NCBI GenBank assembly: GCA_013139755.1
Contig: WTAG01000681.1
Location: forward strand, 1 to 7,825
Source of the DNA: Methylomarinum sp.
GTDB lineage: Bacteria; Pseudomonadota; Gammaproteobacteria; Methylococcales; Methylomonadaceae
DNA length: 7,825 bases
Direction: 5' to 3'
Shown: positions 1 to 7,825 of the stretch, piece by piece
Layout: the number at the start of each line of letters is the position of its first letter
Position numbering within the stretch: the first letter of the stretch is position 1
Translations under genes and position numbers: made by a program
Notes under the pieces: generated by a model
Seen by the model: only the letters and a program-made list of their open reading frames with translations
Database searches by the model: none
What the model was told of the DNA's origin: nothing

Positions 1-110
1 CTGACCGCAGGAAGCGCGACTTGCTTTTGAGGGTTGGTTTTTTATTTAAGTTCAGTGTGCTGTGAAGTTTATCGTTTATCTTCCTGCGTCATCTGAGCTT
101 GGTGTTATGT
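1..110 (+). other. attC site of an integron cassette, left part cut off by the window
   Basis: Right half of an attC recombination site. The L'' arm GACCGCAGGAAG (3-14) pairs with the L' arm CTTCCTGCGTC (80-90), leaving one extra C unpaired on the left arm. Such an extrahelical base is how the integrase recognises the folded attC bottom strand. The right core is GTTATGT (104-110), close to the GTTRRRY consensus, with the expected crossover between G104 and T105. The left core (R'') would lie just before the window. The 13-nt spacer between L' and R' is rather long. The gene that follows starts 22 bp after the crossover, the usual cassette layout. Confidence 0.72.
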
Positions 111-126
111 GTAAAAAGGAGTATTA

Positions 127-1131
127 ATGATTTTTTCAGTATCAAGTGGTTTGGATAAAGCCAAAAAAATACAAGCAGGAAGTTTTGTTAAACTTAATAT
201 TTGGGAGCGTCAGCATATTGAAGAATGGATAAGAACAAACCCAGAAATGCTTGGTGAGGACTTATTGATTGTAAGTATTGAATTCGATAGGTTTAAAAAC
301 AGCAATGATCGCTTAGATGTCTTGGCAGTTGATAGATCAGGAAATTTGGTTGTTATTGAATTAAAAAGAGATCCTGCTTCTGGTTATGCTGACCTTCAAG
401 CAATTCGTTATGCAGCAATGGTTTCATCCATGACCATAGAACTTTTATTGCCATATTATATTGCATATCGAAAAAAGTATTATGATGAAAACTTATCTGG
501 AGTAGAAGCCCATGATCAAATTATTGAATTTGTTGAATCAGATACTTTTTCAGAATTATCTAGCAAACCTCGAATCATTCTATGTTCAGAAGGCTTTTCT
601 CAAGAAATAACAGCAACAGTTCTATGGCTTCGTGAGTCAGATATTGATATTAGCTGTGTTAAAATTACGCCATATAAAGTTGATGAAAATATTATTATTG
701 TTCCTAAAGTAGTAATTCCGCTTGAGGAAGCAAAACAGTACTTAATTGACATAAAAAGAAAAGAGGAGATCGAGGAGCATTCAAAAAGAAAATATCGTCC
801 AAAAACGATGAAAATTCTTATAGAAAAGAATTTGGTTAAAGAAGGAGATGTAATACATCTAAAAAATGGGTTACCTTCTCATGTGAAATATGAGGAAAAT
901 AATTCACTTTTTAAAGCCACAATCACAGGAAAATTGGGGCAAAGTAATGCTGTCCTTTGGGCAAAAGACGGAAATGAATATTCTATTTCAGCCTTAGCTT
1001 GGAAGATATTTAAAGATTCTCATCCAGATAAAAAAGACCCTGGTGGTGTGAATGGAAATTGGCATTGGGTCAATAGTGAAGGGATACCTTTATGGGAAGT
1101 TGCGGAAGAATATCTTGCAAAACACACATAA
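127..1131 (+). CDS. PD-(D/E)XK (NucS/DUF91-type) nuclease with a C-terminal RAMA-like domain, carried on an integron cassette
   Basis: 334 aa. The N-terminal part (about 25-200) looks like a DUF91/NucS-type endonuclease fold: a helix with E33 (WERQHIEEW), then D64 in RLDVLAVD, then E78-L-K80 in VVIELKRD, which form the E...D...ExK metal site. A highly charged linker follows (about 205-226). Residues 227-330 resemble the RAMA domain (restriction enzyme adenine methylase associated), with LVKEGD, AVLWAKDG and the aromatic NGNWHW signature (309-314). In that family the domain is predicted to sense modified DNA bases. No membrane segment or signal peptide is seen. The start is well supported by AAGGAG (116-121) five bases upstream. 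The stop overlaps the R'' core of the next attC, so gene and recombination site are packed as in a true cassette. The inferred role is a single-protein, modification-dependent or mismatch-directed nuclease, possibly anti-phage. The nuclease call is fairly firm; the RAMA call and the defence role are inference. Confidence 0.85.
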   Translation: MIFSVSSGLDKAKKIQAGSFVKLNIWERQHIEEWIRTNPEMLGEDLLIVSIEFDRFKNSNDRLDVLAVDRSGNLVVIELKRDPASGYADLQAIRYAAMVSSMTIELLLPYYIAYRKKYYDENLSGVEAHDQIIEFVESDTFSELSSKPRIILCSEGFSQEITATVLWLRESDIDISCVKITPYKVDENIIIVPKVVIPLEEAKQYLIDIKRKEEIEEHSKRKYRPKTMKILIEKNLVKEGDVIHLKNGLPSHVKYEENNSLFKATITGKLGQSNAVLWAKDGNEYSISALAWKIFKDSHPDKKDPGGVNGNWHWVNSEGIPLWEVAEEYLAKHT

Positions 1132-1224
1132 CAAAAAAATCCACTTGACCATTTAAAGCGTCACTTTTTTTGCTATTCGCAAAAAAACCGCCACTTTAAA
1201 TGGCAAGTGATTTTGGCGTTATTT
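1126..1224 (+). other. attC site (complete), end of the nuclease cassette
   Basis: Complete 99-bp attC. Left core ACATAAC (1126-1132), then L'' CACTTG-A-CCATTTAAAG (1142-1158). Right arm CTTTAAATGG-CAAGTG (1194-1209), then right core GTTATTT (1218-1224). The arms pair over 16 bp with one extrahelical A at 1148. An inner stem (1165-1173 with 1179-1187) closes on a 5-nt loop. The 8-9-nt spacers between R and L boxes match well-known attC sites. Crossover is expected between G1218 and T1219, which makes the upstream cassette about 105-1218. Bottom-strand folding could also act as a transcription barrier after the nuclease gene. Confidence 0.85.
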
Positions 1225-1283
1225 TCTTTTTTTGAAAGCAATAAGCGGAAAAGAAACCTATTGTTGAAAGAGCGGAAACTGAG

Positions 1284-1520
1284 TGCTGTGAATTAAGGTT
1301 CGATGTGAAAAAGCTAACTCAGACGTAGAAAACATAAGCTTGCGAAAAAGAAAAAGCGGGGGGGTGATGTTTGCCAAGCTGAGTGCGGAGAAAATAAGCT
1401 CAACGGAATCCAAAGGATTGAGAAAGAGCAAAATCAAAGCTCTGATATTTGAAAATTGAGTGCGAACAAAGGAAACTCTGACGATTGCCATGTCTAGTTC
1501 TACTAATGCGAAGTTTGTCA
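1284..1520. repeat. non-coding diverged repeat, copy A
   Basis: The roughly 400 bases between attC2 and the nnrU terminator hold no convincing gene. This stretch shares several collinear blocks with copy B near the right end: AACATAAGCTTGCGAAAAA (1331-1349, identical at 7293-7311) and TCTGATATTTG (1441-1451, identical at 7399-7409), 110 and 106 bp apart. It also shares GCGGAGAAAATAAGC (1385-1399) and a close match to ATGCGTAGTTTGT (1506-1518) with the middle of the third attC. A 7-G run lies near 1357. Possibly decayed cassette or attC-derived sequence, or a family of non-coding cassettes; the role is unknown. Confidence 0.6.
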
Positions 1521-1550
1521 CAATGAAAAAAGCACCGTACCCTGCGTAGG

Positions 1551-1622
1551 ACATAACGTGAAAACAGTAAGTTATTTTATGGTTAAGTAAGAGCCAAATA
1601 AAATCAACCCTATCAGTTATAA
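1551..1622 (-). other. possible attC-like site in the opposite orientation
   Basis: Read on the minus strand: TTATAAC (1622-1616), a 7-nt spacer, an arm GTTGATTTTAT (1608-1598), a 17-nt loop, the paired arm ATAAAATAAC (1580-1571), a 13-nt spacer, then GTTATGT (1557-1551). One extra base sits on the left arm, as in the good attC sites. The outer cores match those of the third attC (TTATAAC) and the first attC (GTTATGT). The arms are AT-rich and the spacers uneven, so this may be chance or a decayed site. If real, it points against the other sites and lies just downstream of the minus-strand nnrU gene. Confidence 0.35.
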
Positions 1623-1632
1623 AATAGAGAAA

Positions 1633-1665
1633 GACTCTGTATTTCTAGTAGAAGAATACAGAGTC
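1633..1665 (-). terminator. rho-independent-type terminator after nnrU
   Basis: A perfect 11-bp stem, GACTCTGTATT (1633-1643) with AATACAGAGTC (1655-1665), encloses an 11-nt loop. It starts 8 bp past the nnrU stop in the minus direction and is followed on that strand by TTTCTCTATTTT, a fairly U-rich tail. The stem is AT-rich, so it may be only moderately strong. Confidence 0.6.
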
Positions 1666-1673
1666 AAATGAAC

Positions 1674-2234
1674 CTATCGAAGCGAAACAACTGCAATAAA
1701 CGGATGTGCTAATGCCACAACGATAAATATGGCCAAACTAATGCCAATTCCTTTAATTTCAACCGACCAGCTTGGAATCGCTGGTTTTTTCCAAACTCCT
1801 TCGCGTCGATTGATGGCAAAAATTTCCAATATTGCCCAAATTCCCATTCCGCCAAATAAAACAATTGACCGATCATCACCATTAGATAATAAGTGAGCAA
1901 AAGACCAGACAATAATACTGGTTAATTGAGGGTATCGGATAAACTGTTTTATTCGGGTGACATGATGAGATGATCCAAACAATATGAAGGCAAGCACCAT
2001 TAAAATGAGCGAAACAGGGCGGGCTGTCTGAAATGGGATATAAAGTAATGTAGGAGAAATACTGCGCCAGCCAAGTATAATTATTACAAGTGATAAAACA
2101 ACAATGGCTGAAAAAGATATTTTATAGTTCTTATCGCCCAGAGAATTTTTCCATTTTGTTTTTAGGGGGATTGCAAGTGATGGGATGAAATGGACTCCAG
2201 ACCAAAGTAATAAGCCGAATATTAGTAAATACAT
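1674..2234 (-). CDS. NnrU family integral membrane protein
   Basis: 186 aa, about six hydrophobic segments. It matches the NnrU family (first described beside nitrite/NO reductase genes; related to the plant carotenoid isomerase Z-ISO). Typical features are an N-terminal LLLWSGVHFIPSLA segment with H15, the GDKNYK patch (33-38), histidines H90/H91, IRYPQL (99-104), and the AHLLSNGD motif (113-120) just before FGGMGIWAILE. The biochemical role of the family is not settled, and no denitrification gene is nearby, so the name should not be read as function. The start chosen is ATG 2234-2232, because AAGAGGG sits at good spacing before it; a longer frame reaching back to 2312 would run into the MATE gene and has no better site. 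It lies 16 bp downstream of the MATE stop, so the two are probably one transcript. Confidence 0.85.
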   Translation of the reverse strand: MYLLIFGLLLWSGVHFIPSLAIPLKTKWKNSLGDKNYKISFSAIVVLSLVIIILGWRSISPTLLYIPFQTARPVSLILMVLAFILFGSSHHVTRIKQFIRYPQLTSIIVWSFAHLLSNGDDRSIVLFGGMGIWAILEIFAINRREGVWKKPAIPSWSVEIKGIGISLAIFIVVALAHPFIAVVSLR

Positions 2235-2250
2235 AGTGTTGCCCTCTTTT

Positions 2251-3729
2251 TTAGTTTTGTGATGGATGGTTTTGTTTATCAATGTTGCGCGGTGCCACAT
2301 GACTTGAAACAACGCCTGTTGCCGCTATTCCTGATGAAAGTGGATTCATGGCTGTAGCACGCCCAGCTTCCCCAATATCCATATCAGAATGCAAGTTGTT
2401 GATGAGTCTACGACTGACCCAGATAGAAATGCTACCTATTAGTACGGTGCCAATTGCCTCACCAATAAGAACACCGTAGACACCCAATAATTTGGCACCA
2501 AACCAAGCAAGTGGAATTGTTCCGAATAGAATCCTTCCCCAGTTAGAAACTGTTGACCAAAAGGGCTTGCCTAAATTGTTGAATGAGGCGTTAGCGATAA
2601 ATTGTGCGCCTAGGAATAGGTATGTCCATGAAATAAATGTCCAATAAAAGCTAAATAAGGCTGTCGCTTCTATTTGCAGATTAAATAGGTTGCTAATCCA
2701 TGTGGTGCTTAGCCACACGATAAGACAGGCAAGCATTGTGTAAGCTGTTGCAAATAGTAACGCATTATTTTGAACTTGCTTTACCCGATCAAAAAAGCCC
2801 GCACCGTAATTTTGCCCAATGATGGAGCCGATAGCTCCAGAAAGTGCGAAGATCATCGCGAATGCGACGGGGATGACTCGACCAATAACAGCAAAAGCAG
2901 CAATGTAGCTATCTCCAAATCCCGAGATCATTCGAGTAATAAATGCTGAGCCTACTGGGGTTGCAATATTGGTAAGTAGCGCAGGGATAGCAATTGCGGT
3001 GGTTTGTCTAAAGTCATTGCGGAAACGGGTTAAATCAAATCGGGCAATGAGTCCGTGCACTCGAATCACTCCATATGCAGCAATCCATAGCAATACAACA
3101 CGAGCGCAAACAGAGGCAATTGCAGCCCCTTTCACGCCAAAGCCAAATTGAAAGATAAACAATGGATCAAGCACGAGATTTACCATCCCAGCCACGAGTG
3201 TACATATCATTGCACGTTTGGCATCCCCCAATGCACGCAACGCACCTGCTGAAACCATACCCAAAGCAAGTAAGGGCATAGAGGGAAGCAGGATTTGCAG
3301 ATACTCGATAGCGTAAGTCAGTGTTTGCCCTCTCGCACCCAGCATACGCAGTAAAAATTCGATATTAGGCCATAGGATTGTACAGGCGCTAAGAGTAACT
3401 AAACCTGCAATGACTGCGATGTTTGTAGTTGATGAACGAGCCTGATCTGATTCACCACTGCCTATTTCACGGGATATTTTTACTCCAGCTGCGATGCTCA
3501 ATGCGATACAAATAGAGGTAGTAAAGAATGCAATCGAGCCAGCAAAACCAATTGCAGCGGCAATCGCCTGTTCGCCCAGCAAGCTTAGGAAATACATATC
3601 GGTCAGATCAACTAGAAAAACAGCCATCAAACCGAGTGTGGAGGTCGATGTCATCACTAGAATGTGCTGCATCGTAGAGCCGCTTACAAAACGTGCATTG
3701 ATCTGATTATTTTTTCTGGCCATTTTCAT
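2251..3729 (-). CDS. MATE family multidrug efflux transporter
   Basis: 492 aa from the chosen start, with about 12 transmembrane helices: an inner-membrane cation-coupled drug exporter of the NorM/DinF superfamily. Recognisable features are RFVSGSTMQHILVMT near the N terminus, D41 and D44 in the first helix (VDLTD, typical of the cation site), GALRALGD (162-169), NLVLDPLFIF (184-193), GVKGAAIASV (198-207) and PALLTNIATPVG at the start of the second half. The frame stays open to 3924, but the upstream part contains the divergent promoter and operator, so the true start is later. MKMARKNN (3729) fits the family's short N terminus but has no Shine-Dalgarno; ATG at 3816 (521 aa, extra hydrophobic leader, weak CGGA site) is the main alternative, and ATG 3723 is also possible. 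First gene of a MATE-nnrU operon, divergent from marR, which likely represses it. Confidence 0.88.
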   Translation of the reverse strand: MKMARKNNQINARFVSGSTMQHILVMTSTSTLGLMAVFLVDLTDMYFLSLLGEQAIAAAIGFAGSIAFFTTSICIALSIAAGVKISREIGSGESDQARSSTTNIAVIAGLVTLSACTILWPNIEFLLRMLGARGQTLTYAIEYLQILLPSMPLLALGMVSAGALRALGDAKRAMICTLVAGMVNLVLDPLFIFQFGFGVKGAAIASVCARVVLLWIAAYGVIRVHGLIARFDLTRFRNDFRQTTAIAIPALLTNIATPVGSAFITRMISGFGDSYIAAFAVIGRVIPVAFAMIFALSGAIGSIIGQNYGAGFFDRVKQVQNNALLFATAYTMLACLIVWLSTTWISNLFNLQIEATALFSFYWTFISWTYLFLGAQFIANASFNNLGKPFWSTVSNWGRILFGTIPLAWFGAKLLGVYGVLIGEAIGTVLIGSISIWVSRRLINNLHSDMDIGEAGRATAMNPLSSGIAATGVVSSHVAPRNIDKQNHPSQN

Positions 3730-3845
3730 GTTAGCTAAAAAACAAATTTTCAGTATGGGCTGGGGATAAAGTCTATTAGCAAAAATCATAAGCCCGAGAA
3801 TAACGCAAGATAACATTAGAATAATCCGCTTTCCAATGTTTAGTG

Positions 3846-3874
3846 AGTATAAATTACCGGCAAATATATTGCAA
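3846..3874 (-). promoter_or_regulatory. putative sigma70 promoter of the MATE-nnrU operon
   Basis: On the minus strand a -35 TTGCAA (3874-3869) and a -10 TATACT (3851-3846, 5 of 6 to consensus) are 17 bp apart. Transcription would start near 3839, leaving a leader of about 110 nt to ATG 3729 or about 23 nt to ATG 3816. The operator palindrome lies 4 bp upstream of the -35. An overlapping alternative uses the TTGCAA inside the palindrome with TATATT (3868-3863) at 15-bp spacing. Confidence 0.5.
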
Positions 3875-3877
3875 ACA

Positions 3878-3901
3878 CAACTATTGCAATTGCAATAGTT
3901 G
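3878..3901. promoter_or_regulatory. perfect 24-bp palindrome, probable MarR operator
   Basis: Two exact 12-bp halves, CAACTATTGCAA followed at once by its reverse complement, sit between the divergent MATE and marR genes, 32 bp before the marR start. The core is two abutting TTGCAA words; another TATTGCAA (3867-3874) lies just to the left and overlaps the proposed MATE -35. MarR-family dimers bind such symmetric A/T-rich sites, often with TTGC/GCAA cores. It probably mediates autorepression and control of the efflux operon. I could not settle the marR promoter itself. Confidence 0.75.
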
Positions 3902-3933
3902 CAGAAATAACAGGGCAGTGGCATGATAGAAAA

Positions 3934-4392
3934 ATGAATAAAAAAGCCAAAACCAGCCCCCTAGCAAAACAGGTGAGAAAGAATAGTATCGGTTGGATGC
4001 TGAAACGATTAGGTTCACAGCTTGATTTGGAAATGGCTTCTGAACTGAAACAACGAGGCCTAAACCTGAATCAATTTGCGGTGCTTATGACTTTGATGGA
4101 AGGAGAAGGTTTAACGCAAACAGAGATTGGCAAAAAAATTAAAATGCCAGGCTATGCAACTACTCGTACACTTGATGTGCTTGAAGCAAACAAATACATA
4201 GAACGCCGGACTGATGAACATTCTAGGCGTAGCTATCGTATTTATCTTACAAAAAAAGGGCGTGACACTTGTCCAGAGCTTTTTGTGATTGTTGAAAAGG
4301 TTAATGCCAACCTGTTATCGTCGATTTCGACAACGCAGCAGAAACAGCTTAAAACTATATTACATGAATTATTAATTGCGAAATTTGAGTGA
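3934..4392 (+). CDS. MarR family transcriptional regulator
   Basis: 152 aa, the normal length for the family. Residues about 20-40 form the first dimer helix. The winged helix-turn-helix spans about 45-106: LNLNQFAVLMTLMEGEGLTQTEIGKKI, a recognition helix around 72-86 (PGYATTRTLDVLEA), and a wing DEHSRRSYRIYLT (94-106) carrying the family's charged D-x-R-type turn. The C-terminal helices (113-150) would complete the dimer. MarR proteins are usually ligand-relieved repressors of nearby efflux genes, and the divergent MATE gene with the shared palindrome fits this. There is no cysteine-based sensor motif; the only cysteine is C113. The Shine-Dalgarno before the ATG is weak. The inducer cannot be told from sequence. 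Confidence 0.9.
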   Translation: MNKKAKTSPLAKQVRKNSIGWMLKRLGSQLDLEMASELKQRGLNLNQFAVLMTLMEGEGLTQTEIGKKIKMPGYATTRTLDVLEANKYIERRTDEHSRRSYRIYLTKKGRDTCPELFVIVEKVNANLLSSISTTQQKQLKTILHELLIAKFE

Positions 4393-4426
4393 TATGTAAC
4401 ACCTCGTCCGTATAAAATAATGCACA

Positions 4427-4479
4427 GTTACAATTTGTTACATTCAAGATAAGCTTGTTACAAGCTCTCTCCGTAGAAT
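4427..4479 (+). promoter_or_regulatory. GTTACA direct repeats (response-regulator box) and promoter of the Spy-like gene
   Basis: GTTACA occurs at 4427-4432, 4437-4442 and 4457-4462, that is at 10- and 20-bp offsets on one face of the helix, as OmpR-family dimers bind. An inverted TGTAAC is at 4395-4400. Read on the minus strand the first pair is GTAAC-N5-GTAAC, close to the CpxR box; on the plus strand it differs by one base from the published RstA box TACATNTNGTTACA. A -10 TAGAAT (4474-4479) follows with no good -35, which suits an activator-dependent promoter. The likely regulator is the one encoded at 5211-5903. Confidence 0.55.
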
Positions 4480-4555
4480 ATTGAACATCGATACAGCGTA
4501 ATCAATCTGTTATCGAGATACATATTTACTAACTTTTCTACGGATAAAAAAAAAC

Positions 4556-4999
4556 ATGACTAAATTAAAGAAAATAATGATGGGTATCGTTGTCAGTATT
4601 GTAACGCTTGGAGGTTTAATAGCCTGCACTGGCCCTAATCACCACGAGAGATTTGCAAAAGGCGGTGAATTTATGGCAAAACGCCTAGACCTTAATGAGG
4701 AGCAAAAAAACAAAATGAAACTGCTTTTTGAAACAATAAAAACTGAAGTGCAGGAATATAAAGATAATCAACCTAAACAGCAAATTATCGCGTTATTAGC
4801 TGAGCCTGAGTTGAATCAAAGTGAGGCGATTTTGATGCTTGAGCAACGAAGCAATAGAATCAAAGAATCTGCCCCTACCGTGATCGCTGCAATTGCTGAT
4901 TTTACCAATAGTTTAGATAACAATCAGCGTACTCAGTTACAAGAAATATTGGAAAAGGGTAGACCTCATGGGCGACATTTTGGTGGCCGTCCATTTTAA
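4556..4999 (+). CDS. LTXXQ-motif (Spy/CpxP-like) envelope lipoprotein
   Basis: 147 aa. A lysine-rich start and hydrophobic segment end in the lipobox LIAC, with the acylated cysteine at C24; the +2 residue is Thr, so outer-membrane sorting is expected. The rest is mostly helical and carries two copies of the LTXXQ-type motif, LNEEQ (46-50) and LDNNQ (120-124), the hallmark of Spy/CpxP proteins, which act as periplasmic chaperones or as brakes on a sensor kinase. The tail (135-147) is rich in Gly, Arg and His (HGRHFGG) and might bind metal. E. coli Spy and CpxP are soluble; a lipidated form is a variation. It lies upstream of a two-component pair, and its promoter carries matching regulator boxes, so feedback is plausible. 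Start ATG 4556 follows a weak GGA and a run of nine A residues. Confidence 0.83.
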   Translation: MTKLKKIMMGIVVSIVTLGGLIACTGPNHHERFAKGGEFMAKRLDLNEEQKNKMKLLFETIKTEVQEYKDNQPKQQIIALLAEPELNQSEAILMLEQRSNRIKESAPTVIAAIADFTNSLDNNQRTQLQEILEKGRPHGRHFGGRPF

Positions 5000-5020
5000 A
5001 CCCAGTAAAGGTTGTTAAAT

Positions 5021-5049
5021 GGATAGGGAATCAACATACCTCCCTATCC
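5021..5049 (+). terminator. hairpin after the Spy-like gene, possible terminator
   Basis: A 9-bp perfect stem, GGATAGGGA (5021-5029) with TCCCTATCC (5041-5049), with an 11-nt loop, 21 bp after the stop codon. The following sequence TAATTAATGAC is A/T-rich but not a proper U run, so it may terminate weakly or only protect the 3' end of the mRNA. Confidence 0.45.
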
Positions 5050-5066
5050 TAATTAATGACATATTA

Positions 5067-5096
5067 TTCATACATGCTAAAGATAGGGTATACAAT
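5067..5096 (+). promoter_or_regulatory. putative promoter for the two-component operon
   Basis: TTCATA (5067-5072, 4 of 6 to the -35 consensus) and TACAAT (5091-5096, 5 of 6 to the -10) are 18 bp apart. This would give the response regulator and kinase their own transcript, with a leader of about 110 nt containing the large inverted repeat. Based only on sequence resemblance. Confidence 0.35.
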
Positions 5097-5141
5097 GACT
5101 ATCATATTAAGTGCCTGTGAAAAATTAATTTAACTTTTTTA

Positions 5142-5198
5142 GTAGGGGGGCTTTAGCCGCGATTTTAAACTTAGGGTCGCGGCTAAAGCCCCTCCTAC
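5142..5198. repeat. REP-like inverted repeat (GGCTTTAGCCGCGA family)
   Basis: The left arm (5142-5162) and right arm (5177-5198) are reverse complements over 21 bp with a single one-base bulge, around a 14-nt loop. Each arm contains GGGGCTTTAGCCGCGA or its complement. From memory, elements of this type are scattered between genes in many gammaproteobacteria (Pseudomonas, Xanthomonas, methanotrophs) and are moved by REP-associated (IS200-like) transposases; no such gene is in the window. It ends 12 bp before the response-regulator ATG and would form a strong hairpin in its leader. Confidence 0.75.
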
Positions 5199-5210
5199 CT
5201 CATTATTAAT

Positions 5211-5903
5211 ATGCATACCATTTTACTGATAGATGATGATAAACGACTTGCCTCGTTACTTAGCGAATATTTTAGTCGTTATGAACTTGAACTTATCAGC
5301 GAAATGCATCCAACACAAGGAATTGAACAAGTCCAACAAAATGATGCCCTTGATTTAGTTGTTCTCGATATCATGTTGCCTGATATGGATGGCTTTGATG
5401 TTTGTCGTGCGATTAGAAAAATAAGCGATATACCCATCTTAATGCTCAGCGCACGCGGTGAAGTGATGGATCGTATCGTTGGACTTGAAATTGGGGCGGA
5501 TGATTACTTGCCAAAACCCTTCGAGCCGCGTGAATTGGTTGCGCGTATTCATAACATCCTTAAGCGACTCAAGAAAAGCGACAGTTCAAATGAGCAAAAC
5601 ACTCATTTAGAATGGGGGGATTTAATTATTGATAAACAACTACGTTTAGCCAAGATTAATCAAGTTAACTTAAACCTGACTGATAAAGAGTTTGCTTTAC
5701 TTATACTCTTGGCTGAAAATCAGGATAAGTATTTCACCCGTGATGAAATTATTAATGAGTTAAATGGAATTGATGCAGAATTATTTTCTCGTGCTGTTGA
5801 TATTCTTGTTAGTCGCCTTCGCCAGAAATTGACTCCACTACAGTGTATACAGACGGTTTGGGGGAAAGGTTATCGTTTTGTTCCACCTGAATACCCGTTA
5901 TGA
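5211..5903 (+). CDS. OmpR/CpxR-type DNA-binding response regulator
   Basis: 230 aa. Receiver domain 1-118: acidic pocket D8-D9-D10, phospho-acceptor D53 (VVLDIMLPDMDG), S80 at the Thr/Ser switch position, K102 in the conserved LPKPF. The winged-helix effector (132-226) ends in GKGYRFVPP, typical of the OmpR family. The stretch ARGEVMDRIVGLEIGADDYLPKPFEPRELVAR closely resembles CpxR in style, but this alone does not prove orthology, and RstA is also possible. Start ATG 5211 gives the standard N terminus (HTILLIDDD) but has no Shine-Dalgarno; the REP-like hairpin lies immediately upstream. Its stop overlaps the kinase start (ATGA), so the pair is translationally coupled. Likely targets are the GTTACA repeats before the Spy-like gene. 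Confidence 0.93.
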   Translation: MHTILLIDDDKRLASLLSEYFSRYELELISEMHPTQGIEQVQQNDALDLVVLDIMLPDMDGFDVCRAIRKISDIPILMLSARGEVMDRIVGLEIGADDYLPKPFEPRELVARIHNILKRLKKSDSSNEQNTHLEWGDLIIDKQLRLAKINQVNLNLTDKEFALLILLAENQDKYFTRDEIINELNGIDAELFSRAVDILVSRLRQKLTPLQCIQTVWGKGYRFVPPEYPL

Positions 5904-7825
5904 CATCAATACACAAAATAAATTTATCTGCAAAACTTGTTTTACTGTTTTTATTAACAGGTATTGCCATTATTATTGTATTTGGAATTTCAGCTGGAAG
6001 TGGTTTTAAAAAACACTTTCAAGACTCCCTGAACCCACATTTGTATCAATATTTTAACTATATTAACTCGGAGATCGGCTCACCCCCAGATTTAAAAAAA
6101 GCACAACAATTGAGTGAATCACTCAATATAAAAATACTACTTAAAGGTACCCACATAAACTGGTCTTCAGATGATAGTTTGAGCGGTTTTCCCGAACATT
6201 TATTGACACCTAATTTCGATAAGGCTAACCAATACATGAGTAGTATGGAGCGTGGCCGATTTGCAATACAAATTCCTAATGCCACGCACCAAGCCACATT
6301 TATAACGCAACATGAACGTGAATTTCCTTCGCCATGGAAACTGCTTTCTAACACATTATTGGGACTGTTTTTAGTGCTGGGGTTGCTATACCTCGTGTTA
6401 CGTTGGATGATTAGTCCATTGAAGCAAATACAGACAGGTATTTCTCGAATAGGAGCAGGAGAATTAGATTATCGGATCAAAATTACTCGTCAGGATGAGT
6501 TAGGTTCACTGGCGACGGAAATCAATAAAATGGCTGATGATATCGAGAATATGTTAGCGGCAAAACAACAGCTATTACTGGCTATTAGCCATGAGTTGCG
6601 CTCTCCCATTACTCGTTCTAAAGTCGCCTTATCGTTAATGGAAGACAGTCAAATGAAGGATGGTTTAAAAGGTGATATTGATGAAATGGAAAAACTGGTG
6701 ACTGATTTGTTAGAAGCAGAGCGACTTAATCATCGCCACCAAGAGCTTCATCTTAGCCAAGTTACATTCAATAAATTGATTAGACGAGTGATTGCTCAGT
6801 CATTTCCAAATGAGCCTATTGAACAGATGCTTGCAACTAATATACCCACTCAATCTTTAGATGAAACACGTTTTCAATTTGTGATAAAAAATTTACTGGG
6901 TAACGCATTAACCTATCGAAAACAAACAACTGATACAATTATTATCAGTACCAAGGTAAGCGATCAATGGGTTTATATTGTAGTAGAGGATCATGGAAAC
7001 GGTATTCATGAAAAACATATTCCACACTTAACCGAACCTTTTTACCGAGTAGACCCTTCTCGACAACGAGAAACGGGGGGTTATGGTTTAGGTTTATATA
7101 TTATCAAGATGATTGTTGAGGCGCATCAAGGTAATCTAGTTATTGAAAGCACTGAAAATATTGGTACAAAAATTATTATCAAGTTGCCATATTAAATTTA
7201 GAAATCCTGGATGGTTGGGCAATAATGATAAAATGGAATCTGTTTGCTGTGAAGCTAGTTTCTGCTGGAGAAAATAAAGGTCGGATGCAGAGAACATAAG
7301 CTTGCGAAAAATCAGGGTTTGACGTGGAAAAGTAGGATGTTGCTTTTTCAAAACCTGTCATAGAAATCAGAAAAAAGCAGAAAGATCAAAAGCAGGCTTC
7401 TGATATTTGCAAGGTAGAGTGGAGAGATAGGCAGTGCGAACTACTTCCAAGCTATTTTAAAAACGAAAAACAAAGCAGAGAAAGAATATCCTGAGAACTG
7501 CCAAGTTTTTATAACTTGGCATTCAACCAGCCAGGTTCTTCTCATGCGTAGTTTGTAGCGGAGAAAATAAGCCAATGGTTTGCCAAGTTCTGGATGTGAA
7601 ACAGGCTGGTTAATTCATGGTTATCGGGCGGACTAACGTGCGCCCGATAACGCGAAGCTCAGTAGAACTGTCCAGAACCACCGATTATCGAAAATCCGAT
7701 AATCGGGTAAGAGCTGGTTTCTCTCCAGCTCTCCCCACACCGCCCTGCATGCGGGTCCGCACAGGGCGGTTCATTAGCCATTTGGGTAATGGAACTTTAC
7801 CCACTGTTCTTTAACAGACACTAAC

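Overview
The window (7825 bp, AT-rich by eye) looks like gammaproteobacterial chromosome. Three things suggest this: integron attC sites, a GTAGG...GGCTTTAGCCGCGA inverted repeat of a kind I associate with Pseudomonas, Xanthomonas and methanotroph genomes, and the 3' end of a group II intron. A low-GC member such as a Methylococcales or Thiotrichales bacterium would fit, but the genus is a guess.

Left end (1-1224): one complete integron gene cassette (about 105-1218). It is bounded by a left-truncated attC and a complete attC. Its single gene encodes a PD-(D/E)XK (NucS/DUF91-type) nuclease domain joined to a RAMA-like C-terminal domain, which suggests a one-gene, modification-sensing DNA-targeting (defence-like) protein. 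No integrase lies in the window, so this is either the inner part of a chromosomal integron or an integrase-less attC cluster.

1225-1632 has no convincing gene. It holds a diverged non-coding repeat (copy A) and a possible attC in the opposite orientation. Copy B of the repeat lies at 7260-7440, so the two copies flank the six-gene block between them in the same orientation.

Middle (1633-7195): six genes in two divergent sets. On the minus strand a MATE-family multidrug efflux gene is followed 16 bp later by an NnrU-family membrane protein gene and a hairpin terminator. Divergent from it is a MarR-type regulator; the shared upstream region has a perfect 24-bp palindrome, the likely operator. 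Further along the plus strand are a small LTXXQ (Spy/CpxP-like) lipoprotein, then an OmpR-family response regulator and its sensor kinase, overlapping by 4 bp. GTTACA direct repeats at 10- and 20-bp spacing upstream of the lipoprotein look like binding sites for that regulator. The block therefore reads as an envelope-stress/efflux module: MarR controls MATE-nnrU, and the two-component system probably controls the Spy-like protein.

Right end (7196-7825): non-coding repeat copy B, a third attC (7509-7626), an 11-bp-arm inverted repeat starting exactly at its R' core, and, on the minus strand, domains V and VI of a group II intron whose body lies beyond the window.
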